A stretch of DNA of 64,000 nt from Salticus scenicus (GCA_963930645.1 OZ005654.1:38191763-38255762); one strand, 5' to 3'. Counted from the stretch's first letter, positions 11,567 to 24,349 are shown. Numbers and translations are program-made. Notes: generated from the sequence alone by a model not told the origin.

Positions 11567-12940
11567 ATCGAACAATGACAGTTGTACTACTTTAATATTT
11601 TCAGCAATAATAATAATATAATTTCTAGAAAGTTTTTAATTCCATTGGATAAAAGAATCGAAATTTGCTTAACAATTATACATACTATTTGCATTTTCGT
11701 TACAGTTATTAAATTCTTATGATTAATGATCTCTTTATTAAAGTTCCTAAGATAGTGGCGGTTTCTTTAAAATTACTTAATAACAAAAATTGTATATAAT
11801 TAAAACGGAATGTATTTCCATGTTTTTAGGTTAGTGTTTCTCCTATGCACCACCGAACAATTATTTTCAGTTTGGAACGAATAAAATTAATTTAAAATAT
11901 AATAATTTAGCGGAGAAAATTAAGAACTACGCGGAAAAAAACTGTTTTAGTAGACCAAATTAATATGAAAATCAGGAAATCTTCTTGTTTTGTTAAATGT
12001 TATAACGTATTTTTATACAGGATTTTTAATACTTTGCACATTATGAAAAACAAATATATTTTTAGCACTAAAATAGTTTAAAAACTGTTTATGATGTTAT
12101 TTTCTTTTTCTGTTTTTCTATTTTGTAATTTTTAAGTGAAATTTTACCTAAAATAGAGAGTTTTTAATTATCAATCTATATACAGTGATTTACAAAAGCT
12201 CTTTGCTTCGGCTTCAGTTCCTTAAATGTTAATATTAGACATATAAGTTGTAAAGTTGTGTAATTAAAGGTATAGATTTTTTTTTTTTAAATCAATTAAA
12301 AATTACAATTTGTGGTTAATAGAAATTTTTAATCTTAAGAATTAGAATTTAGAATTTTGACATTGCACCCTACAGGAAAATTTCCAATGTGCGAAATGCG
12401 TGTCATATCCTAATAAGGTAGCATACAGAATTTAAGCATTATTTTGTAAAATATCCCTCAATATGACTAGAAAATATTCTGAAATATGCTACCGATTTCA
12501 CCACATTTTTACTGCTGATTTAAATTTTAACACCTACAGCTCATTGAAACACTTTTCAGCGTCTAGAGATAAATTCTCAGATGAAAAAAGAAAAAAATTT
12601 TGCCAGGCCTTAGAAGTGAAACACAAATTAAGAGTAAAGGCATTGACAACCTAAATAAATAAACATATTTGCATTTTTTATTGGAGACTAATTCGTTAAC
12701 AACTTTTTTAAATATACTTTTAAAGACATTTTTTTCTTTTATGATAGAATGCCCAAATTTTGTATAATGGATTATCAGTCTATGAGATATGTTTTACTTA
12801 TTAAATATTTCTCTTGCAGGATCGTAGAAAAGTTTTAAAAATTTTTAGTCCATAAAATTAAATTTCCTGAAAATTTCCAATGATTTTTTAAAAAATCTGT
12901 TCATTTTTTACACTTTACTGTAATTTTTTTTTATATATAT
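10800..12940. other. No gene recognised; homopolymer-rich intergenic sequence
   Basis: Contains a T run with CTTT lead-in (10,925-10,969), a C-run/T-run/G-run cluster (11,257-11,290), an A run (11,537-11,564) and otherwise AT-rich sequence. A 63-codon frame at 12,463-12,654 resembles no family I recognise and has no supporting signals. Confidence 0.6.
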
Positions 12941-13219
12941 ATATACACTCCTACTCAAAAGTTTAGAAAGATTTGCAAACGATCAGTTTTTTTCAATTTA
13001 AAAACTTATCTCTCGATGAAATGTTTTCAAACATTGGGCATTTAAAGAACTGGGTCTTCTTCATGTTTTTCAGTGAAGATTGGTTTAAGACAATATTTAG
13101 GGGGTCGGTAATAAATTGAGTAAAATCAACAGTGTTTGTGATCCCCCTGTATCGTTACGTGAACGAAATGATCTGTAACTTTAGGATATATTGATATAAA
13201 CCTAGTTCAATTTGTGAAT

Positions 13220-13342
13220 GAATTTTTGTGAAGTTTGGAAGGGCAGAATGGAGAAGAATTGCAGAAAACAGGCAGATTGGAATCATCTAGGAGAGGCCTT
13301 CATCCTGCAGTGGATTGATAAAAGATGAAACTGATGATGATA
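13220..13342 (+). pseudogene. 3' end relic of a LINE reverse-transcriptase gene (RTE-like)
   Basis: One frame reads the C-terminal motif DWNHLGEAFILQW followed by a stop (TGA), then a GATGATGAT-type tail. That C-terminus plus a GAT/TGA tail is typical of the end of RTE-clade LINE open reading frames as I recall them. Only about 30 codons remain and the frame breaks upstream, as expected of a 5'-truncated, decayed insertion. The family assignment is from memory. Confidence 0.55.
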
Positions 13343-13689
13343 TGTACTTAATAATATGTGCCCTGTATATATGTTATTGTTTATACTACAGTATACCTTT
13401 CTAATAAATAAAATGGTTGAGTGAGTGTTTATATTCAATTAATATGTAAGTCAGTTCAGAATAGTTAGTCTATACATTTATAATTATATGAAGTTGTTAA
13501 CTGAAGTAGTTAAAGTACATAAATTTATCATTTGAATGTTTTCAAAATTTCGATCTCTGCATTTTAAGAGTAATTTAGAATTAATTTTGTTAATCATATT
13601 CCGTGTTAATGCATGTCTTTAAATGATTCTTCATACTATAACCTCTACATGAACCAGAATCATACTATGAAAATAATTAAAATCAAATT

Positions 13690-16600
13690 AATACCCTGAA
13701 AATTGTACATGTAAAATCTAGAGAATCTTAATTATACAGAAAGTAATTCAGATGCATCACTGTTGGAAATGATATTTAAAAACCAGGATGTTTCCTTTTC
13801 TTCCGCTGTTTTTTGTTTATTTTCATTTTAAAATTAATAATTAAAACATACATATACATTTTAATCTCTTCAGAGAAAAATAATTATCGTAATTTAGACT
13901 AGAAATGCATTAAACAGTAAAAACACTCACAGTTTCATATTTTTTCCTCACTTATTTTTAGTTACTCGTAGATCTTTTAAAAAGAATAAATACTCTCTTT
14001 TTATTAATTATAAATTTATATATGCGTATAAAAAATCGCAAAGCACTTAAAAAAAAGTTCTAATAAACCCAGTAAAGTAAATTATTCATTTGCCTTAAAA
14101 AATAATAAATAAGTTTTGATTACTTTTAACATACCATTTGTAATTAATTGCAAATGCCTTTTACATTATTTACAGAAATCATCTTGACAACTTCATAAAA
14201 AAGAAAAAAAAAAAAAAAAAAAACTATTTTGTGAATAACAGAACTTTTTTTTTTTTTTCTTTTTGGAGGTTGGGGGGGGGGGGGAATAAAGAGGGGGGGT
14301 TACTTTTTCATATAAAGATATGTGATAATCATATACACGCGTATGAATTCCCATTCGCATATCTTTATCGGAAAAGATTGTGTTTATTACATTTCGTCGT
14401 ACAATGTTTTGGATAAGTTCGTAAATCAAGATCCATATTTTTTAATCCTTAGATGAATTCTTTTCAGCTTTCTGAATTAAAATTCAAATTAAAATTCTTC
14501 ACTAACAAACGAACCAAATGAATTAAATTCAAATTTATTTATTTTTATTTGTTTGACTGTAAGAACCTGTAAAAATTAGAAAATGACGCTAGAAGTAAAA
14601 TTTATGACGCATGTAAGAAAAATGCCTAATTAGAAGATTTTATTATTCTATGTATATACACATATAATTTTTGAATGGTTCTTTTTTTTTCCCTCAGAAA
14701 TAGAAGGTATTTGTTTAACTTATTTATTTTACACATTGTCAACCCAGTAATTAAAAGTCGATTTTTAAATATGTAAAATTCTTTACAACCATACATACAG
14801 TCAATGTGTTATCCCTCAATTTAAATAAAAGAAAATTCCTGTACGTTAATTTTTTCTGCATAAAAAGAAATATATTTAATATCTATGTGCAGATAAATTT
14901 ATTTCGTTTTATAACAGAAAAGGTGAACGTGTAATTTCTATTTTGCAACAACTTGTTTAACCCTTTTAACAATTTTCAAGTTAAAATAGGATTTTTATTT
15001 AATGTCTTTTGAACCAATTATCCGATTGAACGATCATCGTCGTCGTCCTCCTTATTATTACTTAGGTTACTTTTCTATCTCCATGTATCAAATTCTCCTG
15101 CTTTCAGTATTATAGTATTTGAGGGATCGTATTGATTGCGAAACGAAAAGAAATCATGTTTCTATTTAATTTCCTGCCATAATGTTAAAAGTGAAGAAAA
15201 ATATTTTACAGACTATTGCAATAAATTCATTAAATTAATCGACTGCAAAGTTGAACGGGGAAATATATATCTTTCTCATTATTTTGTGCATAACCCCCCT
15301 TTTTTCAGCTCTGCCGTTTAGTAGCTTTTATTCACGCCCTTTCAATTGCATAATAATGAAGCTTTTTATTTATTTATTTATTTTATTTATTTATTTTCTT
15401 GATCTAAATGTTAATTGATAATGACACGTTTTCAAATATAACGTAAAAACCTGTTTTAAATCCTTAATTTTTATAGGAATATATTTATTTACTTAAACTG
15501 TTCATAATATAATACATCTTTAAATGAAACTATTTTTACTATTATGAATGAATATATAGCTTAAGCGATTTGGTAAATCTCATCGATCGCTGCACCATCG
15601 ATATCTTTTGCACAAAAAATGACATTTAAGGAATATATATATATATATAATCTGTATCGCAACATTTTTGTGTCAGTCTTACCTATAAGTTAACATCAGT
15701 TCTATTTTTGTTGTGTTGGTATTGTTTTGAATCTATTAATTGCTAAATTTTATTACGATATATATCATATATATATATATTATTGGTCGCTTTCAAACAA
15801 TACGCCAAAAAGCAACACATCGTCTCATAGGAAATATTATTACAACATTATTTACTGTTCTATAAAAATTGAAGCAATATTAGACCAAGATTTACTAATT
15901 TTTTTAAATTATAATTTCTTACAAGAAGATTAATAAAACTTTGTGTTTTACTTTTCATGGTAAATACTATCAGACATATCTATATTTAAACAGCAAAGGC
16001 TTAATTATAGTAACAACCATCTGAATTTGAATTTATTTAAAATATTTTGACTCCATTTATTTAAAATACTTTGGCATCATTTATTTAAAATGCTTTCCCC
16101 AACATTTATTTTAAGGCTTTGCGAGAATCATCTGTTATATCAGCAAGCAATGTAAATTATTAATTTTCTCTTTCCGTAATTTTAGAAAACTGGGATAATG
16201 CTCTCAGATCGTTAGCAGCGATTTGCTGAATGAGAATTGATTTAAAATCATTTAAAGCATAGAGTTACTAAGTGCAAGTCATAAATGTTATGATAAAAGT
16301 AATTTATATAGAGAGTGGGTACACAATTTTATCTTGTTTCTATTTCTGAGCAATGGATGGTGCTCTATGTATATATACATATATATATAACAAGAAAATG
16401 ATTTTTTTCTTTTGCGTTTCTGTATTTTTTGGAAGAAGTTCTAAATTGCTCCAGATTCAATTAACTAGATGCCTTATTTCACTGAGAAATTGGACGATTT
16501 TTATTCCACGGAAAAAAAAAAAAAGTTTTGCTAAGAAAACCAGAGTTATGCAATGTTATCAGAATATTGAATCGGTGCTTTTCATAAAATGAGTTCTTTT

Positions 16601-16950
16601 TCATGTTTTCTAAAAGGAAAAGTTTTATCTTCTTTTTTTTCCCTTTTCCTTTTTCTTTTTTTTTTTTTCCCTTAGATAATAATGATATTTTTTTCCATTA
16701 CAGATTATAAAATGAATGCACATAACATAATACTAATTAAAAGTATAATATAAGTTTACGAACACAATTTTAATTTTTAAAGTTTTTATAATAAAAGTAC
16801 TACAGAAGTATTTTTGCACGTTCAAATTTATTTATTTACTGCTGCGTTTTCCTGGGCATCTTCCTTCTCATTATTGAAGTTTCATTAATACATAGTAAAA
16901 CCCGATAAAGAGATGTTATGATAAAATAAACCAATTGAACAAAATATTTT
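13690..16950 (+). repeat. Long dispersed repeat unit, copy A (about 3.3 kb)
   Basis: Its first half (13,690-15,330) matches 48,370-49,845 and 59,240-61,250. Its second half (about 15,600-16,950) matches 50,760-52,150, and its start matches 63,690-64,000. Shared landmarks in order include CTGAAAATTGTACATG, GTAATTTAGACTAGAAATGC, ATACCATTT, TATAATTTCCTGCCATAATG-type words, GAGAATCATCTGTTAT and AAATTGCTCCAGATTC. I see no transposase or reverse transcriptase, so this is either a nonautonomous element or a local segmental duplication. It contains poly-G and poly-A tracts (14,204-14,300). Confidence 0.75.
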
Positions 16951-17399
16951 GCTTAATTCGCACTCCTGGTTGGTCTTCCCAAAATATACAACAATATGAA
17001 ATAGATCTCATGTGTGTTCGAAGATTTTAAATGCATCGAGAAAATAAAGAGTTCAAAATTAATAAAATTTTTCCAGAAGAGTGAAGAACGAAGGGAAAAT
17101 AAAAGATTAAAATAAGATTTAAAGCATAAATGTTTTATTTCCCTTGTTTCATGCAGTTAAAATTTATTATTTGTTTGGGCGTTTACACATTCATTTACAG
17201 CCATTTGTAAAAATTTAAGGCCAGTAGCCGATTTTCAGTATTTTAACACATTGCATCATTTGCGCAGATTATTGTGTCATCTCATGTGTGATTGCATCAG
17301 ACGCATTCTACTGTAGTAAATAAAGTTTCCCGGCATGTTTATCGCCGGTTGTTTATTGGATTTTGTCGTAGACAGTACTGTTATGTAATTATTGTATTG

Positions 17400-17565
17400 G
17401 GTAAAAAACCTTCACTTACTGTTACAAAAAGGTCAGAAATATCGACCCTGCCTAAGATTGGATTTTCTGAACGTCAAATAAGTTCGAGGCTAAAGGGGAA
17501 CAAGACATCTGTGCATCAAGCTATTAGTAAATTTAAAATTTCGGAAAATTTGAGGACCTTAAGAG
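17400..17565 (+). pseudogene. Tc1-type transposase N-terminal fragment, left arm
   Basis: Reads a helix-turn-helix segment (GFSERQISSRL, TSVHQAISKFKIS), the degenerate counterpart of the same segment on the opposite arm. It stops shortly after in KFKISEN and loses similarity. DNA-binding domain only; no DDE catalytic region. Confidence 0.7.
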
Positions 17566-17916
17566 TCGTTTCTTTTTCATACTTGAAGTAAGTCGAGGTT
17601 TCCTTGAAGTTTTATGGGATGATAAATCAAAATCCTTGGCCAAGCGTCTTGAATTAGCACTCAAACTGACATTGGTGCCTTTTGCAGCCAGAGAATGTCT
17701 AATCGTATTGCAGGAGGTTCTTGGATCTCGTACGACCATCCTTCTTATCACATGATCATCACTTGCACTTTTTTCCCTAGGAGGACGGCTTCCCTTAAGG
17801 TCCACGAATTTTCCCGAAATTTTAAATTTACTAATAGATTGATGCACAGCTGTCTTGCTCAGATTTGCCCTCGAACTTATTTGACGTCCAGAAAGTCCAA
17901 TTTTATGCAGGGTCAA
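17533..17916 (-). pseudogene. Tc1-type transposase N-terminal fragment, right arm
   Basis: A 127-codon frame. Residues 1-35 hold a Tc1/Tc3-like helix-turn-helix (KIGLSGRQISSR, TAVHQSISKFKIS), followed by a GSRPPREKSASDD stretch and a second helix-turn-helix-like region (RDPRTSCNTI, SANSRRLAKDFDL), then RKPRLTSSMKKKRL, wording characteristic of the start of Tc1-family transposases. The catalytic DDE/D domain is absent and the frame ends at the fold centre. Family transposases run to about 340 residues, so this is well under half. Confidence 0.8.
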
Positions 17917-18673
17917 TGTTTCTGACCTTTTTGTAACAGTAAGTGAAGGTTTTTTACCACAATATTACAATAATTACACAGTAGCCCTGTCTTCGACAAA
18001 ATCCAATAAACAACTGGCGATAAACGTGACGGGCACCGTTATTTATAGCAGTAGAATGCGTCTGATGCAATCAGCACATCAGATGACGCAATAATCTGCT
18101 CAAATGGTGCAATGCGTTAAAATACTGAAAATCGGCAACTGGTCTTACACTTTTGCAAATAACTGTATATTTCTTTTTTGATTTTCTGTAATGAGCAAAT
18201 TAAAAATGTAATATAAATGAATTTCTTGCGTGATGTCATAGTTAAAACGATTTTTTTACTTTTCAGGTAACTTAATTGTTTTCAATTTTTCTTGATAGAA
18301 AACATAGGAAATATACCAAGTAATATAACACATTATATGTACAAAAACTTTTTATATCATTCATTAAAAAGGAATATTTAAATTAAAAAATAAGTCACCG
18401 AAAGGCAGTTCTAAATTTTTACATTTGTCATATCTATCACGCTATCAATTTGTTTTTATGTATAACTTTATTTATTTAAATTTTAGAATTTTTCTAAATT
18501 ACATTTCAATTGAAAGTCCTTTTTATGCAAATTAATTTTTCTGAACTTCAAACGTGTCTCATTTATAGTGTAATTGAGTGATGAAGATGTGTCTCTGATA
18601 TCATGTCTGTTTCTGTAATATCTGTCTGTCTTTTTCTTAAAACAAAAGTTTTACATTATTTATAAGCAATACA

Positions 18674-18889
18674 TACAGTCGGTAACAAAAGAGTCCGAAC
18701 ACTAGCAAAAATTCCTATGTAAAAAAAGTACAGTTCATACGGTTTTGTTAAATAATTCTTATCGAATCCTGTTCTTAGTCAGTGTAAGAAGGTGATTCGA
18801 CAAGTATTTATTTAACAAAACCGTATGAAGTGTACTTTTTTTACATAGGAATTTTTGCTAGTGTTCGGACACTTTTGTTACCGACTGTA
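18674..18889. mobile_element. 216-bp TA-flanked nonautonomous element, copy 1
   Basis: The terminal inverted repeats start TACAGTCGGTAACAAAAG and extend almost to the centre (to the AATTCTTATCGAATCCTG region), making the element a long hairpin. Ends and TA flanks are of Tc1/mariner type. A second copy lies at 21,690-21,908. Confidence 0.92.
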
Positions 18890-19196
18890 CATACATACAT
18901 ACATATATATATTTATATCGGTACACAAAAATTCATTAAAAAAAAATTAATATTCAGTATTTAAAATTGGACAAGAAAGCTGCCTGATGTCTAGCCCCTC
19001 ACAAATTAAATTAACCTTATTGAAGAAATAAAATTTTATCGATTGTTTAAAAAAGAATAAAATAGTGTTACGAGTTTGTAAATAATTGTAGTTATTTTTA
19101 TATAAATTCATTCAAAGCGGCTTATAAGGTAGAAATTTCAGTGAATGAGTGGTAGATCGAAAGTTTATGCTGCTGAAAATATACGCAAGTAAAATA

Positions 19197-19320
19197 ATCT
19201 GGTGTGTCACTCACAAGACTTTCTCTTACCCTGAAATTTAATACTATAAATACAGTTTGCAGATTAAGAGGTAAGATAACGAGTACTGTTATGTAAACCT
19301 ATGTTAAACAATTCAAATTA
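19197..19320 (+). repeat. Dispersed repeat fragment, partner at 25,741-25,860
   Basis: Shares TCTGGTGTG, CAAAAGACTTTCTCTTACC-type wording, AAGATAACGA and ACTGTTATnTAAACC with the sequence directly left of the palindrome. The ACTTTCTCTTACC word also appears at the end of the elements at 20,030-20,400 and 24,350-24,700, so all may be parts of one transposon family. Confidence 0.65.
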
Positions 19321-19349
19321 GACTTAGGAAGAGTTTTATATGATAATTA

Positions 19350-19935
19350 GTTCTGTGTGAGGGGGGCTGTAGCCCCCCTCAACCCCCCGTTTCATAAATG
19401 TACAAAAAACAAGCGATGAATATTTAACTTAAAACATCCATTATTTATCATACCCCTATGAGGAATTTATTTCAATTCCCGAACAGCTTTCCTGGAAATG
19501 GTAAAATATAATCAGTAAAGCACATCTACTAACAACAAATAAGTAGTGTGTTGTGGCCACCACACGACTTTCTTTTATATTTTCCTATACAAATACACTC
19601 AGTAAAAACAATTAATAAAAATTATTATTTAAAAAAATCATCTTCCATGAAAGTGCACGGTGTCCGTATTAGAGAAGTCGTACAACACTAAATATATATA
19701 TATATAAAAGTTGAATTTATTCTTAATAGTACATTAAAAAAAAATTTTTTTTTTTTTTTTTGGTTAAAAATGAAAAAAATTGATAACTTTATTTTAAATT
19801 ATCGCAGATCGATGGTTCAACCATTCGTTTTAAAGGTATTGGCGAGCTCTTTTGAAAGATACCCATCATGAAAATTTAGGGGTGACTTCGAGGGGGGCTT
19901 CCCCTCTCCCACAGGGGGAAGGCAAGGTTCCTACA
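19350..19935. other. Segment with short G/C-rich hairpins, no gene
   Basis: Two G/C-rich patches, GGGGGGCTGTAGCCCCCC at 19,362-19,379 and a G-run/C-run pair at 19,893-19,920, form perfect or near-perfect stem-loops in otherwise AT-rich sequence. They may mark the ends of a decayed element of about 570 bp, but I found no second copy. Confidence 0.35.
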
Positions 19936-20029
19936 TACACAAATTTTTTTCCCAGTTGACTATCTATTACACAATATATATATTAGTTTCATTTGGTTTA
20001 GTGCAGTCTATAGAAGTTAAACTCTACTT

Positions 20030-20214
20030 ACTTGCAGATTCCCCCATAGACGTAATGTATTAGAATTCTTTTGATTGTCCCTGTACACGAACCATTTGTT
20101 TAATCTTAACGAAAAGTTTAGTGTAGCATCCTTATATGATACACATTTAGAATACCAAGATTGAACTTTTTGCCGTAATTTGTTTTTGAGATATACTGAT
20201 AACAGACACACACA

Positions 20215-20250
<36 letters not shown>

Positions 20251-20400
20251 CATACACACAGACCAACCGCTAAAAACATGATTTTCGTAATCTGGAGACC
20301 TCAAAACGTGCAAATATAACAAAATAGCACTTTCGAAAATTTGACCCGAAAACAATACTTTTTCTACCTTATAGGTAAGAGAAAGTAAAAAGGATTTGAT
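20030..20400 (-). mobile_element. Nonautonomous element, copy 1 (partner at 24,350-24,700)
   Basis: On the minus strand it starts near ACTTTCTCTTACCTAT, contains TTTGAGGTCTCCAGATTACG, a (CT)n(GT)n microsatellite (20,211-20,250), TATCTCAAAAACAAATTACG and ends near TCTGCAAGTAAGTAG. The copy at 24,350-24,700 has the same order in the same orientation. The 112-codon frame through it is microsatellite-driven and not a gene. Confidence 0.7.
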
Positions 20401-20404
20401 TTAT

Positions 20405-21010
20405 GAGTTTTCGATGAATTTACACGCTTTGAGATTTTGTTGCATTTCAATTAAATAATACTTATTAATAAAAAACTTATTAATAAAAAAGTGGATTTTT
20501 TACTGGCTTTTGCATGTATAAGAAGAAAGTAGAAGATACGAAAAAAATTTCGATTTCCGTTTTTCGATGAATTTACACGTTTTGAGATTTCCTTGCATCT
20601 CAGTTAACTGAAATTGACTACTTATTTTTTAAAATGTGGATTTTTTACTAGCTTTTGCATGTATAAGATGAACGTAGAAGATACGCAAAAATTTCGATTT
20701 CTGGTTTTCGATGAATTTACACGTTTTGAGATTAGCATGCAATCATTTCAATTAACTGAAATTGACTACTTATTTAAAAAAATATGTATTACTAGGTTCT
20801 GCATGCGTAAGAAGAAAGTAGAAGATACGGAAAAAAATTCGATTTCCGGTTTTTGATGAATTTACACATTTTGAGATTTTGTTGCATTTGAATTAACTGA
20901 AATTCACTGCTTATTTTAAAAAAAGAGGATTTATTATTATATCATCTGCATATATAAGAAGAAAGTATAAGATTCAGAAAATTTTTAGATTGTCAGTTTT
21001 CGACGAAGTG
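20405..21010 (+). repeat. Minisatellite, four units of 144-153 bp plus a partial fifth
   Basis: The word TTTTCGATGAATTTACACG recurs at 20,408, 20,561, 20,705 and 20,850, and as a degraded copy at 20,997. Each unit continues with TTTTGAGATT, a GCATnTnAnTTAACTGAAATT stretch, GATTTTTTACT, GCATGTATAAGA and GTAGAAGATACG. Unit-to-unit divergence is moderate, so the array is old. An 80-codon frame spans two units by chance. Confidence 0.92.
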
Positions 21011-21689
21011 ACATGTAGAAATTTTATTCATCAACCTTGAAAATTCCTTTCTAATAGATTGGAGAGGAAGGCTGACTTTCTGTACCAACTAGGTGTCTGT
21101 ACCAAGTTAGTTAAGGAACAAAATATAGGTACAGTTGTAGTAGAAGAATTATGAAAATTTGCATTTTTTGCCCATTTTTGCAGCCCTGTATATCAAAAAC
21201 TAAAAGAGATAGGGACTTATTAATTGGTATACATTCATTCCTCTATAGAACAAATAAATGAACCCAGTTTCATAAAAATCTGAGGATCAGGTTTTTAGTT
21301 ATGTTGATTTGACAAGGAATGAGCCTTAACTATATTTAAATAAAGTTCATTTTTTGAAGCAATACGTTTTTGAAAAATAGCTTTCACAATGGAACATTTG
21401 TAACACGGGATTTATCATTCAGATATTTATTATAATATCTATTAAATAAATAAATAAAACTTATTTTATTTTTATAATTTTCCTCCTATTTTGTACCTAA
21501 GTCAAACTGCTGTAAATATCTACGTTGAAATATCTTTATTTCATCTACATAGTGCTTATTCCATTTAAGATTTATTTTAAATTTAAATTTAATTCAGTAT
21601 ATTTAAAGCATATTTCTCATTATTTTCTAAAAAATTCAATTTTATATTTATTTATTTATTTACTATTTGCTATTATTTTTGTTTCGAAG

Positions 21690-21908
21690 TACAGTCGGTA
21701 ACAAAAGTCTCTGAACATTAGCAAAATTTCCTATATTAAAAAAAAGTACACTTAGTACAGTTTTGTTAAATAAATCCTTGTCGAATCCTGTTTTTAGACT
21801 GACTAAGAACAGGATTCGATAAGGATTTATTTAGCAAAACTGTATTAAGTGCTCTTTTTTTACAAAGGAATTTTTGCTAGTGTTCGGAGACTTTTGTTAC
21901 CGACTATA
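21690..21908. mobile_element. 219-bp TA-flanked nonautonomous element, copy 2
   Basis: Same TIR (TACAGTCGGTAACAAAAG at the left; TTTTGTTACCGACTATA at the right, with one base changed) and the same centre as copy 1 at 18,674. Both arms carry AAAACTGTATTAAGTG-type wording in inverted form. Confidence 0.92.
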
Positions 21909-21949
21909 AGCTGCATTTCTTTATTTGGCTTCATTAATCAAATATTATT

Positions 21950-23622
21950 CCACATAAAATTATTTTTTATGTTACATATTGCACCCAGACAATAAATATG
22001 ACATATGTCAAAGTTTAACAGTTTTAAACTTTGTCGTGAAAAATGTGTAGGAAGTGCCCTAACTTGCACAAATAGCATAACATTTCCATCTTGTAATTTA
22101 TGCACTTGAGAGCCCGTTGTGACAGATTTTTTGTAGGTTCGTCAATGTTTTATCGTAACATTTAAGTTGTTTTTTCTCAAATACTGCATTTTGAAACTGT
22201 GTCAAACTTTTCTTGCAGGGGTGCGATATGTTTTCGAAGTAGCTTAAAATTTCTGGAATATAAATTTTATGGTTTATACTTAAAACTAAAAGAATATCGC
22301 AGACAGTTAAAAATGAATTATTTTCACATGTTTACTCATACAAAATAAATGATATTTCTCACGTATTAGGATTTACAGAAGACAATAGTAAGTTAAAACG
22401 TATTTACCTATGAATATATACATATTATTTTTGAGCTTTCCTGTATATTACCTGTACGTTATACCACCAAAGAGTGTACTTAATTTTAGAACACATACAG
22501 AAAGAAAGAGAGATATAGATAAATAGATAGACAGAGAGAGAGAAGATAGATTGAAATATACTTTGAACTATATATAAGTATCGAACTGATATATCAGAGA
22601 ACTTTTGTGCGGTTCTGTAAATGAACAATAAATGCTATTCATAACACATTCTAATCTAAACATGTTTTTATGTACATATACTATAAAAATAATTTACCAA
22701 TAAACATTATCATAATGTATTAATCATCACATGTTGGTCTTTTGATGAGATTGCTTAAGAATAAAAATTAATCTAAACTAAAGTAAAATCGTACATTTTC
22801 TGTAATTACTTAATAGTAAACCACTTTTTTCACGTAAGATGGCGCTTGCTCACGTTACGCTGAATGTTAAATATAAACTGAAAATATTAAATAACCCTTT
22901 TAAATATCACCTTTTTAATATTGTTATTAGCTTTTAAATTTTAAATTTTAAACATTAATAACTATCACTTAATGCATTCATACCTAGATCGATTAATCGT
23001 TTCTTTACTTTTAATCTTTTCTTTTCACTAATGTTCGATTTGGCAACCTGTTTATTTCTACTATCTCTGAATGGAATCGTTTACATGTGGACTTATTAAA
23101 AATACTTATTCCATGTTTCAATTTTGGTTTGTGTTACTGTTTAATCTAATTTCCTTTTTTATTTTGTTTTGTTGCAAGATAGGGACTTGAGTTGTATATT
23201 GCTTGAATTAGCCATACAGCTTTCCGAAATCTTGCATTATGCTGACAAATGTGCAAGTTTCCTGAAGGTGAACATTTCTGGTTTTCAGCATTTAAAATTC
23301 TATTTTTCATTTCATGAATTCTCTTTTCTTTTATCGGATCCTTTTGGTTAATTTATCTCTTTCCATTTCTAATAATTGTTGAATGTTTCTATTGGTTTAA
23401 TTGTATTTGCAAATTATCTCATCGTTAGGCTTATGTGTTATGTTAGTGTCATTTCTCTTCTGCGTAAGTACTTTAACATGTTTTTACTAATCAGTGTAAT
23501 CAAATTAAATTATCATCGTGACAATACTTTAATTCGAAATACATCGCATTTAAAATTTCATATGTTGGTATTTTCATCTATCTTTCATTTGCTGAGTGTT
23601 GCAAAGGAATTAAGTTATTCAG

Positions 23623-23662
<40 letters not shown>

Positions 23663-24230
23663 AATAATAGATAACGTAATAAAATTTAATCTTAAAATTT
23701 AGCAATTAATAGAACTAAAACAATAACACCACACAAAAATATAGAACTGAATTTAACATAGAGGAAAGACTGACACAAAAAATTGCGATATAGGTTAAGA
23801 ACCAATGAGTTACAATAATAACTTAAAATACTTACGCCGACCTGAATGATAATAAAAAAGGACCATTAAACTAATAACAAAGAAAACAAATAATTAACCA
23901 CAGAATTAATTGGATATAAATGCTTATAATTAGAAGTATACTTATCAAGGGGCGAGTACTTCATAAAGCTGTGAAAGCTGCATCCATTTCGTAAAACGAT
24001 ATTGCTAATCATAGCAATTTATATCATTTCACGCCTCGATCGAAGCAGCAAAACCTTAAAGAATGAGAAATAAGTGAAATATTAAATTAAAACAGAGATT
24101 AAATAAAATCTTTATGGAAACCAATGAGAAAACATGAAAGATGCATTGTAACCACATGTCAAACAGTTAACACAATCTGGAGAAAAGGATTATGCCAAGA
24201 CAGAAATTGAAATTAAAAAAAAAAAGCTCT
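21950..24230. other. No gene recognised
   Basis: AT-rich sequence. About 22,050-22,220 shares words (GAGAnnnnGTTGTGACAG, TTTTTCTCAAATnCTGCATTTT) with 56,560-56,640, so a small dispersed repeat is present. A (TA)n tract lies at 23,626-23,657. Frames of 60-95 codons at 23,169-23,663 show no known domain. Confidence 0.55.
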
Positions 24231-24249
24231 AGAGAAATCGATTAATCGA

Positions 24250-24252
<3 letters not shown>

Positions 24253-24316
<64 letters not shown>

Positions 24317-24319
24317 TTA
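24253..24319. repeat. (TA)n microsatellite
   Basis: About 33 TA units with a single GTATA interruption. Confidence 0.95.
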
Positions 24320-24349
24320 AAAGTCAATTGATTAGTGCAGCCTGTTGAT

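Larger units (their letters stand above)
17196..18167. mobile_element. Tc1/mariner-type element folded into an inverted duplication
   Basis: Both ends begin TACAG and are flanked by TA. The first about 350 bp are the imperfect reverse complement of the last 350 bp, running from TIR into the 5' part of a transposase gene on both sides, so it is effectively two 5' ends facing inward without a 3' end. The arms have diverged considerably. Remnants of the coding region are annotated separately. It cannot encode a full transposase. Confidence 0.8.

Noticed and set aside
12463..12654. 63-codon frame
   Set aside because: No known motif, no homologous copy, no start context or polyadenylation support.
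20017..20355. 112-codon minus-strand frame rich in SLSLCVCVCV
   Set aside because: Driven by a CT/GT microsatellite inside a nonautonomous element; not kept in the partner copy at 24,350-24,700.
20405..21010. Possible CRISPR-like array
   Set aside because: Units are contiguous 145-153-bp tandem repeats without separate spacers, in a eukaryotic context.
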